Assembly (NCBI GenBank): GCA_964520045.1
Contig: CAZFMJ010000088.1
Coordinates: 1-10,998, forward strand
Source: CAZFMJ01 sp964520045
GTDB taxonomy: Bacteria > Elusimicrobiota > Elusimicrobia > Elusimicrobiales > CAZFMJ01
Direction: 5' to 3'
DNA: 10,998 nucleotides
Part shown: piece after piece, positions 1-9,000 of the stretch
How positions within the stretch are numbered: the first letter of the stretch is position 1
Layout of the letters: each line of letters begins with the position of its first letter
Notes under the pieces: model-generated
What the model was told of the DNA's origin: nothing
What the model saw: the letters and a program-made list of their open reading frames with translations, nothing else
Databases searched by the model: none
Made by a program: the position numbers and the translations under genes

Positions 1-375
1 CGGAGTACTGACCCATTGCCACGTTTCCATATCCTCCTAAAACCGCCGAGTATATACCTTCCGTCCTGTTCTCCCGTCCGCCGCCTATTGCGGAAGAATC
101 AGCCTGTCCGATGTTATACAGCCCTCCCGCGATTACGGCATAGAAACCGCTGTTCATCGCGTTGCCTTGGCCCCCTCCTATTGTGGCATAGTTATAATTG
201 GCGTGTGTTCTGTTTCCATATCCTCCGCCTATAGTGTTATCCTGTCCGAGAGCGCTATTAAACCGTCCTCCGCCTACTGTTGAATAATAGTTGCTTGCCA
301 TGTTGTTGTATCCTCCGCTGACGGTAGTATAAGCGGAGATAGTGCTGTTGTCTGATCCCCCGCTTATAACTGAGA
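1..375 (-). repeat. YadA-head-like ~15-residue repeats within the adhesin
   Basis: Eight successive units of 15-17 residues follow the pattern x(V/I)xGGxxNxxxxxxY(S/A). Examples are TTVSGGYNNMASNYY, STVGGGRFNSALGQD and AVIAGGLYNIGQADS. This matches the left-handed parallel beta-roll head of trimeric autotransporter adhesins, in which GG turns and Asn recur each coil. The array is still running at the left edge, so its full copy number is unknown. Confidence 0.75.
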
Positions 376-2758
376 ACGGTCCGGCTGCGACAGAGCTGAC
401 GCCTGTCCTGAAGGTCTGCAAATCAACAGCCCCGAATCCGCGCGCGGTGCCGATAACGGCTCCAAGTCCTTTGCCGGTTGTCGTTATGGCTCCGCCCGTT
501 GATATGGCTATTCCGCCCGTTATAGTTAAACTTGAACCGTTTAATGTCAAAGAGCCGGTCATTGCCATTGTTGAAACATTGATGATATTTTTGAGATTCA
601 TGTTCAGGGTTGTGGTGGCCACATGATTGCCGAGATTATCCGCGCTTCCGCCGGTAACTCCGGTAAGACCGGACCCGTTTCCCCTGAAAACGCCTGCTGA
701 GATTATGTCGTCGCCCGCATATATCGCGCTGGAAACATGCAGGCGGTATTGAGGCGCAGAAGTGCCAATACCCACGTTGGCAAAAGACGATACCGTTAAT
801 CCGTATCCTCCGGTAGTATGACTGGCGACAAGAAGGGGGCGGTTTTCTGCGCCTGCGATATGCAAATTGGCGATGGGGCCTGCGCCGATTCCAAGGCTGT
901 TGTTTGCAGCGTCATATTGAAAAGCTGATTCTCCGCTCATTATGGCTGCGCTGTTATACTGCACGCTTTTATCCGGACCAGCGGGGACGGCTGTGGCGCT
1001 TACATTTGACAAACCTCGTCCATCGCCGACAAAAAACGGGGCTTTTATTATACCCGCATTTGCGATAATGCCTGACGAAGCTTCTATGCTGTACTGGGTA
1101 TTGCCGGTTATTGTAAAAGTTCCGCTTGAAGCTGTTATCGAGCCCGCGGCAAAAGCGCCTGTCGCGTCGCGTTTGACTACGGCGCTTGCGGTATTAGCGT
1201 TAGTCGCCGTAGTCCATGTGGGTATACCTGCGCCTCCGCTTGTGAGCAGTTTTCCTATATCGCCCGCCGCCGAATCAAACTGAGCCATAACGCCCGCGCC
1301 GGAAAAATAAGCGATATCGCCGTTGGTGGTGCCGGATAAATTAGCGCCCGTTCCGCCGTAAGTCGCGCTGAGCAGTCCCGTATTGACGTTTCCGGCATTC
1401 AAATTCGTGAGATTCCTTCCGCTTCCCTGAAACAGCCCCGCATTGACCGTGCCCGCCGCCATTGTTATACCTGAACTCAAAGATAAGCTGTAGCCCGAAG
1501 AAGCGTCTTTGCCTGTGACGGTAAGCGTCGAGCCGTTTAAGGTCAACGAGCCCGTCATGCCGACCGTTGACACATTGATGATGTTTTTGAAATTCATGTT
1601 CAAAGTTGTGGTTGCCACATGATTGCCGAGGTTGTCGCCCGTTATACCGGTAAGCTTAGAGCCGTTGCCTACAAAAAATCCGCCCGCGGCGACATAGATA
1701 TTGCCGGCTTTGACATTTATGCCTGACGAGGTTTCTACGCTGTATTGGACGCCCGTGTTCGTGAAGGTTCCGCTTGAGGCGGTGATATTGTCGACGCTGA
1801 ATATATCATTGCCGTCCATATTCAGGTTCTTTGTCACGGTCAGATTACTGCCCGCCGGCTCTATGCTTATATCGCCCGTGGTATTTGCTATCCTGCTTGC
1901 GCCTCCGCCCGTGAGTTTAAGCCTTGTGGCGGTTGCTTCGCCTGTGCCTTTGACTTCAAACATTACCGTTGTGCCTGTCGAAACGGCGAAAACCGTGCCC
2001 GTTTCGCCCGCGCCGGAAGAGACATGCAGTTTATAAAGCGGGGCGCTGGTTCCTATGCCGGTATTGCCGTAAGACGACACATACATTCCGTATCCTCCGA
2101 CCGAGTGGCTTGCGATAAGTATCGGCCTGTTTTCCGCGCCCGCTATATGCAGGTTTGCAATGGGACCCGCTCCGATTCCAAGACTGTTGTTCGCAGCGTC
2201 ATATTGAAAAGCCGATTCCCCGCCGAAAGAGCCCGAATTATTATACTGCACGCTGGCATAAGGAAGGGAGGGATTTGCCGATATCCCGGTCAATTTTGAC
2301 CCGTCGCCTACGAAATACCCGCCCGACTTGACAGAAATATTTCCGGCGTTGACATAAATTCCAGAAGCGGTTTCTATGCTGAATTGATTGTTGCCTGTCG
2401 CGGTGAATGTTCCGCTTGAAGCTCTCATCCCGCTCCAGAAATAGACGCGGTCTGTTACCTCGAGATATTTCTGGACGAAAAGGCTGGCTGAACTTACCGA
2501 CAGCAAGGGCTGGTTTCCTGTTCCAGTAGACCCTACGTATGTAAACCCCCAGAAATGGGCGTCTGGATCGGAAGGCGTGCCCTCTACCCCTTGCGCGGTG
2601 ATATCGTCGGCGGTTCCGAGTTCATATCCGATGTCGGCGGAGTATATCGGGGGACAGAATACAGAAGTCAGAAGACAGTAGACAGTAGACAGGAGAAGAG
2701 AAACAGCGAGACGGCTAGACAGCTGGGCAGCTAGGCAGCTAGGCAGCCAGAAACCCAT
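1..2758 (-). CDS. Large modular beta-roll adhesin-like surface protein, 3' end outside window
   Basis: The 5' 919 codons of one uninterrupted reading frame are present and the gene continues past the left edge. I chose the ATG at 2758: GGTGG lies about 6 nt upstream, and the product starts with an export signal (MGFWLPSCLAAQ, then a hydrophobic core LLLSTVYCLLTSVF, likely cleavage after IYSA, about residue 41). The mature part is Gly/Ser/Thr/Asn/Ala-rich and almost free of Cys. It contains three copies of a 44-47 residue module (ASSGTFT ... GDGSKLTGI), two of a 79-residue module (VQYN ... LHVSS) and two of a 41-residue module (NLGNHVATTTLNMN ...). From about residue 795 it has eight YadA-head-like repeats. 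These features are typical of trimeric-autotransporter or tail-fibre-like surface proteins, so a role in surface display or attachment is inferred. The anchor or C-terminal domain (a beta-barrel or S74-type chaperone would be expected) is not in view. The signal peptide is encoded by tandem repeats. Confidence 0.85.
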   Translation of the reverse strand, partial: MGFWLPSCLAAQLSSRLAVSLLLSTVYCLLTSVFCPPIYSADIGYELGTADDITAQGVEGTPSDPDAHFWGFTYVGSTGTGNQPLLSVSSASLFVQKYLEVTDRVYFWSGMRASSGTFTATGNNQFSIETASGIYVNAGNISVKSGGYFVGDGSKLTGISANPSLPYASVQYNNSGSFGGESAFQYDAANNSLGIGAGPIANLHIAGAENRPILIASHSVGGYGMYVSSYGNTGIGTSAPLYKLHVSSGAGETGTVFAVSTGTTVMFEVKGTGEATATRLKLTGGGASRIANTTGDISIEPAGSNLTVTKNLNMDGNDIFSVDNITASSGTFTNTGVQYSVETSSGINVKAGNIYVAAGGFFVGNGSKLTGITGDNLGNHVATTTLNMNFKNIINVSTVGMTGSLTLNGSTLTVTGKDASSGYSLSLSSGITMAAGTVNAGLFQGSGRNLTNLNAGNVNTGLLSATYGGTGANLSGTTNGDIAYFSGAGVMAQFDSAAGDIGKLLTSGGAGIPTWTTATNANTASAVVKRDATGAFAAGSITASSGTFTITGNTQYSIEASSGIIANAGIIKAPFFVGDGRGLSNVSATAVPAGPDKSVQYNSAAIMSGESAFQYDAANNSLGIGAGPIANLHIAGAENRPLLVASHTTGGYGLTVSSFANVGIGTSAPQYRLHVSSAIYAGDDIISAGVFRGNGSGLTGVTGGSADNLGNHVATTTLNMNLKNIINVSTMAMTGSLTLNGSSLTITGGIAISTGGAITTTGKGLGAVIGTARGFGAVDLQTFRTGVSSVAAGPFSVISGGSDNSTISAYTTVSGGYNNMASNYYSTVGGGRFNSALGQDNTIGGGYGNRTHANYNYATIGGGQGNAMNSGFYAVIAGGLYNIGQADSSAIGGGRENRTEGIYSAVLGGYGNVAMGQYS
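515..637 (-). repeat. 41-codon adhesin module, copy 2
   Basis: Encodes NLGNHVATTTLNMNLKNI and continues through MTGSLTLNGSSLTITG. It has exactly the same length (123 bp) as the copy at 1511-1633 and nearly identical protein sequence. This is an internal duplication within the surface protein. Confidence 0.85.
728..964 (-). repeat. 79-codon adhesin module, copy 2
   Basis: Runs from VQYNSAA through ESAFQYDAANNSLGIGAGP to LHVSS. It is 237 bp long, as is the copy at 2015-2251, with long stretches of near-identical DNA (the ESAFQYDAANNSLGIGAGP part). The equal length without indels suggests a recent duplication or ongoing gene conversion. Confidence 0.9.
1001..1132 (-). repeat. ASSGTFT-type adhesin module, copy 3
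   Basis: A 44-residue unit from ASSGTFTITG through YSIEASSG to VGDGRGLSNV. It corresponds to the units at 1643-1780 and 2282-2422 but is three codons shorter than the longest one and has diverged at its end (LSNV instead of LTGI). Confidence 0.8.
1511..1633 (-). repeat. 41-codon adhesin module, copy 1
   Basis: Encodes NLGNHVATTTLNMNFKNI and continues through MTGSLTLNGSTLTVTG. It pairs with the unit at 515-637. It follows directly after ASSGTFT module copy 2, whereas copy 2 of this module follows the 79-codon unit, so the order of modules has been shuffled rather than simply doubled. Confidence 0.85.
1643..1780 (-). repeat. ASSGTFT-type adhesin module, copy 2
   Basis: A 46-residue unit starting ASSGTFTNTGVQYSVETSSG and ending VGNGSKLTGI. 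One of three copies in this gene; the closing GNGSKLTGI motif recurs in surface proteins of this type. Confidence 0.8.
2015..2251 (-). repeat. 79-codon adhesin module, copy 1
   Basis: Runs from VQYNNSGSFGG through ESAFQYDAANNSLGIGAGP to LHVSS, with the same length as the copy at 728-964. The GIGTSAP...LHVSS ending is the kind of junction commonly seen in tail-fibre-like bacterial surface proteins. Confidence 0.9.
2282..2422 (-). repeat. ASSGTFT-type adhesin module, copy 1
   Basis: A 47-residue unit from ASSGTFTATGNNQFSIETASG to VGDGSKLTGI, the most N-terminal of three copies. It lies directly after the non-repetitive N-terminal segment that contains FWGFTYVGSTGTGNQP. Confidence 0.8.
2654..2702 (-). 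repeat. Degenerate 7-bp tandem repeat encoding the signal-peptide core
   Basis: On the plus strand seven successive heptamers can be laid end to end, for example acagaag at 2661, acagtag at 2675 and 2682, and acaggag at 2689. On the coding strand the best unit is CTACTGT. Seven is not a multiple of three, so a perfect array cycles through all frames and encodes LLSTVYC in each of them, without stops. The actual protein here reads LLLSTVYCLLTSVF, the hydrophobic core of the adhesin export signal. Confidence 0.85.
2704..2751 (-). repeat. Degenerate 8-bp tandem repeat at the adhesin N-terminus
   Basis: Six consecutive octamers on the plus strand: cagcgaga (2704), cggctaga (2712), cagctggg (2720), cagctagg (2728 and 2736) and cagccaga (2744). 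They encode residues 3-18 of the adhesin. The block abuts the 7-bp block at 2654-2702. A perfect array of the commonest octamer would place TAG in the reading frame at codon 12; the unit at 2720 differs by one base and reads CAG instead. Confidence 0.85.
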
Positions 2759-3010
2759 TCTTTCCACCAAAGCATTGAGAATGGGCCGCCCCAAACTCAC
2801 TGCTTTTAAGGATTGTTTGGGACGGCTGGTGACTTGGTGACTGGTGACCCTCTGCCCTGACTGGTGACCCTCTGCCCTGACTGGTGACCCTCTGCCCTGA
2901 CTGGTGACTGGGTTGCTTGATGTCCGCGTGCGCATATATATACTGTAAACAGCGCTTGCGACTAATCTATTACAAATGTGTGACCAAAAAAATTGGAGAC
3001 GGCCGGCCTG
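2759..3010. other. Intergenic region between alpha-2-macroglobulin stop and adhesin start
   Basis: This 252-bp gap contains no credible gene. It has an A7 tract beside a GGCCGGCC palindrome next to the upstream gene's stop (2986-3008), an AT-rich TATATATA stretch near 2934-2942 that could be a -10 element without a good -35 partner, and the 20-bp tandem repeat at 2821-2920. The length, compared with the 77-bp gap between the other two genes, suggests the adhesin may have its own promoter, but I cannot place one with confidence. Confidence 0.6.
2821..2920. repeat. 20-bp tandem repeat array
   Basis: Three perfect tandem copies of ctggtgaccctctgccctga occupy 2841-2900. Degenerate partial copies flank them at 2821-2840 (ends in ttggtga) and 2901-2920 (starts ctggtgactg). 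The repeated core tggtgac is itself a 7-mer, in keeping with the heptamer arrays elsewhere in the window. The array ends about 60 bp upstream of the adhesin start, so it would fall in its leader or promoter region. Confidence 0.95.
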
Positions 3011-6000
3011 CTATCTTCCATCTTGAACATTTAAAATTATTCCGTCGGAATTGGCGGAGATTTCGGGGGCGTACATGGACTGTATCACGGCCGCGCCTAT
3101 CCTGTAGGTTCCGGCAGACGCGGGGCGTATTTTGTATGTTAACGCGTATTCGCCGTGCGGGAGCCGGTCTATGAAAAAATTGGCAAGGGAATCGCGTATC
3201 TCCTCGTATCTTGAAAGACTGCCCTGTGACTTCGCACAGGACTGCCCTTCGGAACTGTCCCATTTCCATCCGCTTGTAAGCTCTTCGGGTTCAAAGCCCG
3301 CTCCTCTTGGGTCTTTGATATGAACGTATTCCAACCGGCTTTTTGCTCTTATTGTGAGCCGCGCTTCGATCTCATCTCCGATGCCTACCGTATCTCCGGA
3401 TGACAGCGGCCTTAACCGGTAGGAATCTCCCTCTTTGTAGCGCAGGAAAAATTTTCTTTCAAGCCGAAGAATGCCTTCTCCCGAAGCCGAAGGAAGCTTG
3501 TCCGTGGAATAAATGCAGGAGAGGGAGGCGAATGCCGTTCCCGGCCCTGACTTGTTTATCTCCGCTTTTGAATGCAGAGCCGAGACTTCGGCCCCGGGTA
3601 TCGTCCATATCAGGGGTTTTGAAAGCCAGTCAAAAGGCGCAATCAGCTCTTTCTTTACGGCGCCGCCCCACTTTATTTCAAATTTTGCTTCTTTGTCCAT
3701 CGCTCCCTGCGATTTTATCAAGTCAAGCAGGGAATATATCGCTTTTGCCGAGGCTTTTGTGGATTTCCATTCATTGCCCTTTTTATTGAAAAGAAGCCAT
3801 TGCGCCACGGCCGGTATCCGTTTGTCGTTCGGCCGTATTTCAAGCAGAGCCTTTAAGATGAACGCATGTTTTTCAACCGAATCGCTGTACCAAAGCCATG
3901 ATATTTTTTCCGGCGTCCAATAGAGCCCCGTTACGGGGTCTATTCTTGCGCCGTCCATGACTTTGTCAAGATAGGCGGAGGACTTTTTTTCGTCTCCCAG
4001 CCGGTGATAAATGCAGGCAAGATATACGTTGCCGAGGTGTGTGGTTTTAAGAGGCGCTGCGTTCGCTTCGTCTGCCCCGTCTTCGCGGGACTGCGAGTCA
4101 TGGAATCTTCCTGTAGACTCGTCTGCCAATTTTTTTGCGTAGGCAAACGCCTGTTTTGTCTCGGGCCAGGTCTTGGGAAAGGAGGTAAGAACATAGGCGG
4201 CATAAAGCCCGAAAGGCCCTGTGTTGCGGTTATTTTTCACATAGCCGGGCACCTGCCCGCTGACATAGGAGAGGGCCTTTTTTGTGGAATCAACGGGTAT
4301 TTCCGCATTGTATCGCAATGCTTCGGCAAAACTTTCAAGCAGGTACAACGTTATATACATGTCCGGTTTTCCTCCCGGAAACCATGGAAATGAGCCGTCG
4401 GGAAGCTGATAGTTTTTAAGTTTTTCAAGGCTGTCTTTCTTTTCCTTTTCCACAAGCGCCGGGTCAAACATATCTATCGCGGAGGAATAAGCGGCTCCGC
4501 CTTTTGAAATTTCTTCCCACGGGGTTTCAATAAGGGTCGTAAGTCCAAGAGTATCGTTTCTGTTCCATGAGGGGGTAATGGTGTTTCTCTTGGGCAGTTT
4601 TTTTACCGCTTCGGAAAGACCGGGATATTTTTTGTAAAAGGAATTGACTATCGCAAGGGGAACATACCTGCTTGCCAGCTGTTCCGCGCATTCGTAAGGA
4701 TAATGGACCACAAACGGAAGGGCGTTGAGAACCGACAGCGCTATCTGGGGATCTATCTGGAGATGGACAGATTCATTTGTTCTTAAGGGGTCTTTGTTTT
4801 TTAATCCTTCAAGCTCAAGGCTGAAAATGCCGGCGCCGTTCATGTGGGCTGTTTTTGTTTCAATGAGCCGCTGTCTTGAGGGAAGAACAGGCAAATCCTT
4901 TTTCTCCGCGTCGGCAAGATTTCCGGCTTTGGCAGAAACCTGTATGCTGAAATTTCCGGTTTTATGGGGAGCCTGCGTTTTCCATGAGGCGGTGAATACG
5001 GAATGCGGTCCGAGTTTAAAACTGCGCGGCAGGTTTTCAGGCAGAAGGGGAGCTTGGGGCAAACCGTCCGTTCCTTCCGCGGATATTTCAACCGCGCCGG
5101 ACAGCTCGGAATCCGTTTCATTGTGCACAATGGCCTTTATCTCGCCTGTGTCGCCTTCGCGCATGAACCGCGGCATCTCCAGCCGGACCATTAAATCCTT
5201 TTTTGTCACCGCCTCTTCGGCTATGGCTCCTGTTTTGAGGTCGGCGGTTACGGCGTTCGCGGTTATTTTCCAGCTTGTGAGCCGTTCGGGGATTTTGAAG
5301 GAAAAACCGCCTTTGCCGTTAAGAATATTAAGGTGCGGCTGAAAAAATGCCGTTTCGGAAAAATCAGAACGGGGGGGCGCAATTGCCATGTCTTTTTTTT
5401 CGGCCGGATTGTTCACGGCTTGAGGCGCAGGAGCTGCCGACAAGGCTGTTGTCATAACGGCCATGTCTTCGGCTTGTGGACCTTTCGCCCTGCCCGAAAA
5501 AGAGGCGGATCCGAGCGCTGATTTTGTCGTCTCTATGCCGGCTGCCATCAGCCTCATGCCTCGTCCGCCGTAAGTTCCGCGTTCCATGGAATCAAAATAT
5601 ACCGGACGGCTTATGCGCAGTGAAGGCATTTCCAGCCGTCCGGCAGAGGGGGAGCGCAGTATTTCAAGCAGTCTCCGCAGAAGACCGGTTTTTACGGGTA
5701 TTTGAGTAGAAGAAAAGGAAATGCCGGAAAACAGCGGCCTTGCTCCGGTGTGTCTTGGAGGATAGAGAGAATCGCCCCAAAATACATCGTCTTGCGAATA
5801 GTATTCAAGAGAACGGTCGAATATCCGCACAAGACCTTCGGCATTGACCGGTTTGCCGGAGCAGTCTTTGGCTGAAAGGCTCCACCGCGCTTTTTGTCCG
5901 GGCAGGAGTTTTTTATCGTATTTAAGGGACAGCGAGAGTCTTTTTTCTTTCCACGGCACGGCAATAAACGCCGCGCCGCTTTTTATCTGAAAATCGCCCG

Positions 6001-9000
6001 CGCAAAACCACTGCGCGGTAAATCCGCCCTTATGGTCGGCGGTGACCGGGATTTCAATCAGTTTTCTTCCGGGGCTGAGAGTTTGTTTCGACAGCAGGAA
6101 TTCTCCGGCCCATATTTCAATATAAATGTTTCCGAGCGGTTTTGCCGGTCCCAGAAGAATTTTTGCCGTTTCTCCCTCAAAATAGGACTGCTTTTCGGGA
6201 AGGGTTACCTCCGGAGTCTCCTCCGGAACTGCGCCGTTTGCTCCTGCCGCAAGTATTACCACAGACTGGCTGTCTCCCTCCACTACAGCGTTGGAGGGCT
6301 TGCTTGCCGCTACGGCATCTGCCGATACGGTAAGACGGTAAACGCCTTTTTTTAGCCCTGTCAGTACGGCTTTTGCGGGTTTATCCGCTGAAAATAAAAG
6401 TTCGCCTGAGCGCAATCTTTTTCCGCATGTATTATCTGCAAATGCCTGCTCAAGGGAATAGGCGTCGGCTTGGACGTCAGCCGAAGATTTTTCAAGGAGG
6501 CAGACTTCATATTTCCCTTTTCCTGAGACAGGGGTTTCATTAAGGTTAAGCAGGCGCGCTGAAATATCGTAGGGCAGGTCTTCCCGCGCAAAATTCGCGG
6601 GCAGAGAGATATCAAAAAGGAAAGCGTTATTGCCGGCCGTGAAAGTTTCGTCAGCGGATATCGTTCTCCCTCCGGCATCCCTGCACATTATTTCAACGCG
6701 GAAACGGGAGAGGCTGTTTATGTTTTCGTTTTCGCCGGGCAGGGGGGTAAATTGAAATGAAAAAACGCCTTTTTCATCGGTTTTGGTTTCTCCCGAAGCC
6801 GTTTCTTTCATCCCTGAATCTATACGACGTTTCATCCACCAGTAGAACCACGGGATATATGTTTCCCTGTAGATTTTATAGGAAACCGCGGCTGAAGGCA
6901 CGGGGCTTCCGAAATAATAAAGGGCTTTTCCCTCAATTTTCGCCGGCTTGCCGTAATGCAGAGAGGCTGTGTCCTTTTTTATCGTTATCTCAAATTCCGG
7001 CCGTTTGTATTCTTCTACGCGGACGGAACCATACCCTGTAAAATTATTGCTGAAGCCGGGCAGGGAGGCTGAGATGTTATACTGCCCGAGCAGTCCTTTG
7101 TCCGGAATCGTGAATTTAAAGGAAGCGCTTCCCATTTTGCCCGTCCGCAGTTCTTTCCGGAATATTTCCCCGCCGTTCGGGTCGGACACTACGGCGGTAA
7201 CAGCGGATTCGGCGTAGACTCTGTATTCTCCGCCACTACTGCTCTGGCGGACAAGTCCCGCTGTTTTAATTACCGCGGTTATTTTTACCCGCATTTCATG
7301 GCCGGGCCTGTATATCGGCCTGTCTGTTTCAATAAACAGTTTTATCGGCGGCTGAACGGAAAAATTAAAAGCAGAAGGATATTGAAGATACGCATAGCTG
7401 TCCTTAAGGAGAGCTAGCGGATCAAGAGAATAATTCTCATGGCTTGGGTATATCAGCGAAACCTCGGCCGTTTCCGCCGATCGGCCGTCCGCGCCGGTGT
7501 AGCGCGATATTTTTTCCGGCTCGCCCCAGTTTTTTCTCTTAAAACCGTCGATGCGCGCGTCTTTTGCCGGAAGTCCGGTAAGCGCATTTACGGCATAAAG
7601 CCTGAATGCTTCTGTTTTCCGACCGGCTTTATGCGCGGAATTCACATTTGCCGTATAATTAAATGCGGGGAATTCGCCTTCACTGCCGGCGAGCCCCGCG
7701 CTGGCGATGAGAAACAATTCGGTGGCGTTTAGCATGGACGCATTCATGAGCGAGGAGCCCTGAACGAATTCATCGTCTCCGCTTGCGGCGGCTATGTAAA
7801 GCCCGGGTTTTACAGGAGGCATATCAAGAGTTTTTTCCGCGTATTGGTGGGGCGCGGAATAAGCTATTTCCGCTTCAAAACTGTAGTCCGGATTTCGTTT
7901 CATAACGGCTTCGATCGTTTTCTGATCCGCTCTGCGCAGGAAATCCCAGCTTTTGCGCTCGTAAGGCTCAGCTAAGCTTTCTAATTCTTCGGGGGAAGTT
8001 TTATAGAGCCTGAAATATATTTTCTGAAGGTTTCTGGCTTTGACGTTAAACGCCTTTTTCCCCGAGGGGGGACAGGTATGGGCGGTAAGTTCAAGGCGGG
8101 GTAATTCTATTCCGGTCCTTAGTCTGGAGCATTCTTTTGCGGCATAGCCCTCCACTACGGTGTTGGCGGGCAAGCCTGAAAAGCCGGCTTCAGTTTCCCG
8201 GCAGATTTCAACGGCCGCTTTATACTCGCCGCGCTGATTTAAAAGTTTCGCCGCTTCAAGACCCGCCTGCGCCGCCGCGGGCGATTTAAAGGCGTCCATG
8301 AGGTTTTTAAGGACGGCTGAAACTGAAATCACGGCTGAATGCCCGTCTTTGAAAGCGGAGACCGCTCCGGGGTATTGAAACGGCAGCATAAGCCGTTTTA
8401 TCCGCCAAAGTTCCGACGAAAAATTGCGCAGTTTTTTGCCGGACGGGGGGGAATATTCAAAAATGGAGGCGGCCTTTACAGCCCTCGGCGCGTCCGGGTC
8501 AAATTTGCCCTGATAGTTTTCCGCTATAAATGTTATCGCGCGGGGTTTTTCCTCGTTGATGCCGTCTTGTCCGGCGGATGAAAGCAGATATTGAGTCCAG
8601 TTCATAACCGCAAAATCCCAGAGGGTCGTAACGGCTTTTGTGTCGGTATTTTTCAGTTCCAGAAAATAGCTTTGGTCTTGTATCGGAGTTTTTGCGAGAA
8701 TATCGCGGATTTCCCACAGGCCGTCATAAGCGGAGCTTATTTTTTCATGCCGCCGGCTTTTGGTCAGGCCCTGCGGATCCTGAGTCCCTTCTTCAATATC
8801 TTCGGGGGACGCAAAGCCGTACTGCTGGAGATAATTTTCCCCGGTCTTTGCGCGCAGTATGAGAAATCTGGCTTTCCATACGGGGTCATCCGGCAGTTTA
8901 ATATCAAAGGCCTTTTGTTCCGCCTCAAGCCTGCGGTCTAAAAGCGACAGGCATTCTATGGTTCTGTAGAGCGCCTTAAGCTTTGCTTCTCCCGAAGACG

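Noticed and set aside
342..2299. Several plus-strand open frames rich in Pro, Val and Ala opposite the adhesin.
   Set aside because: They are reverse-strand images of the Gly/Thr/Asn-rich repeats and repeat with the same period; the minus frame is continuous and has a signal peptide.
2841..2900. Possible CRISPR array.
   Set aside because: The 20-bp units are directly adjacent with no unique spacers, and no cas gene is nearby.
2986..3008. Possible rho-independent terminator after the A2M gene (GGCCGGCC followed by T7 on the transcript).
   Set aside because: The palindrome has no loop, cannot form a proper hairpin next to the T-tract, and the intervening bases do not pair.
4725..5342. A 205-codon open frame on the plus strand.
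   Set aside because: It lies entirely antisense to the A2M core domain, has no ribosome binding site, and its product shows no recognisable motif; it is a shadow of the real gene.
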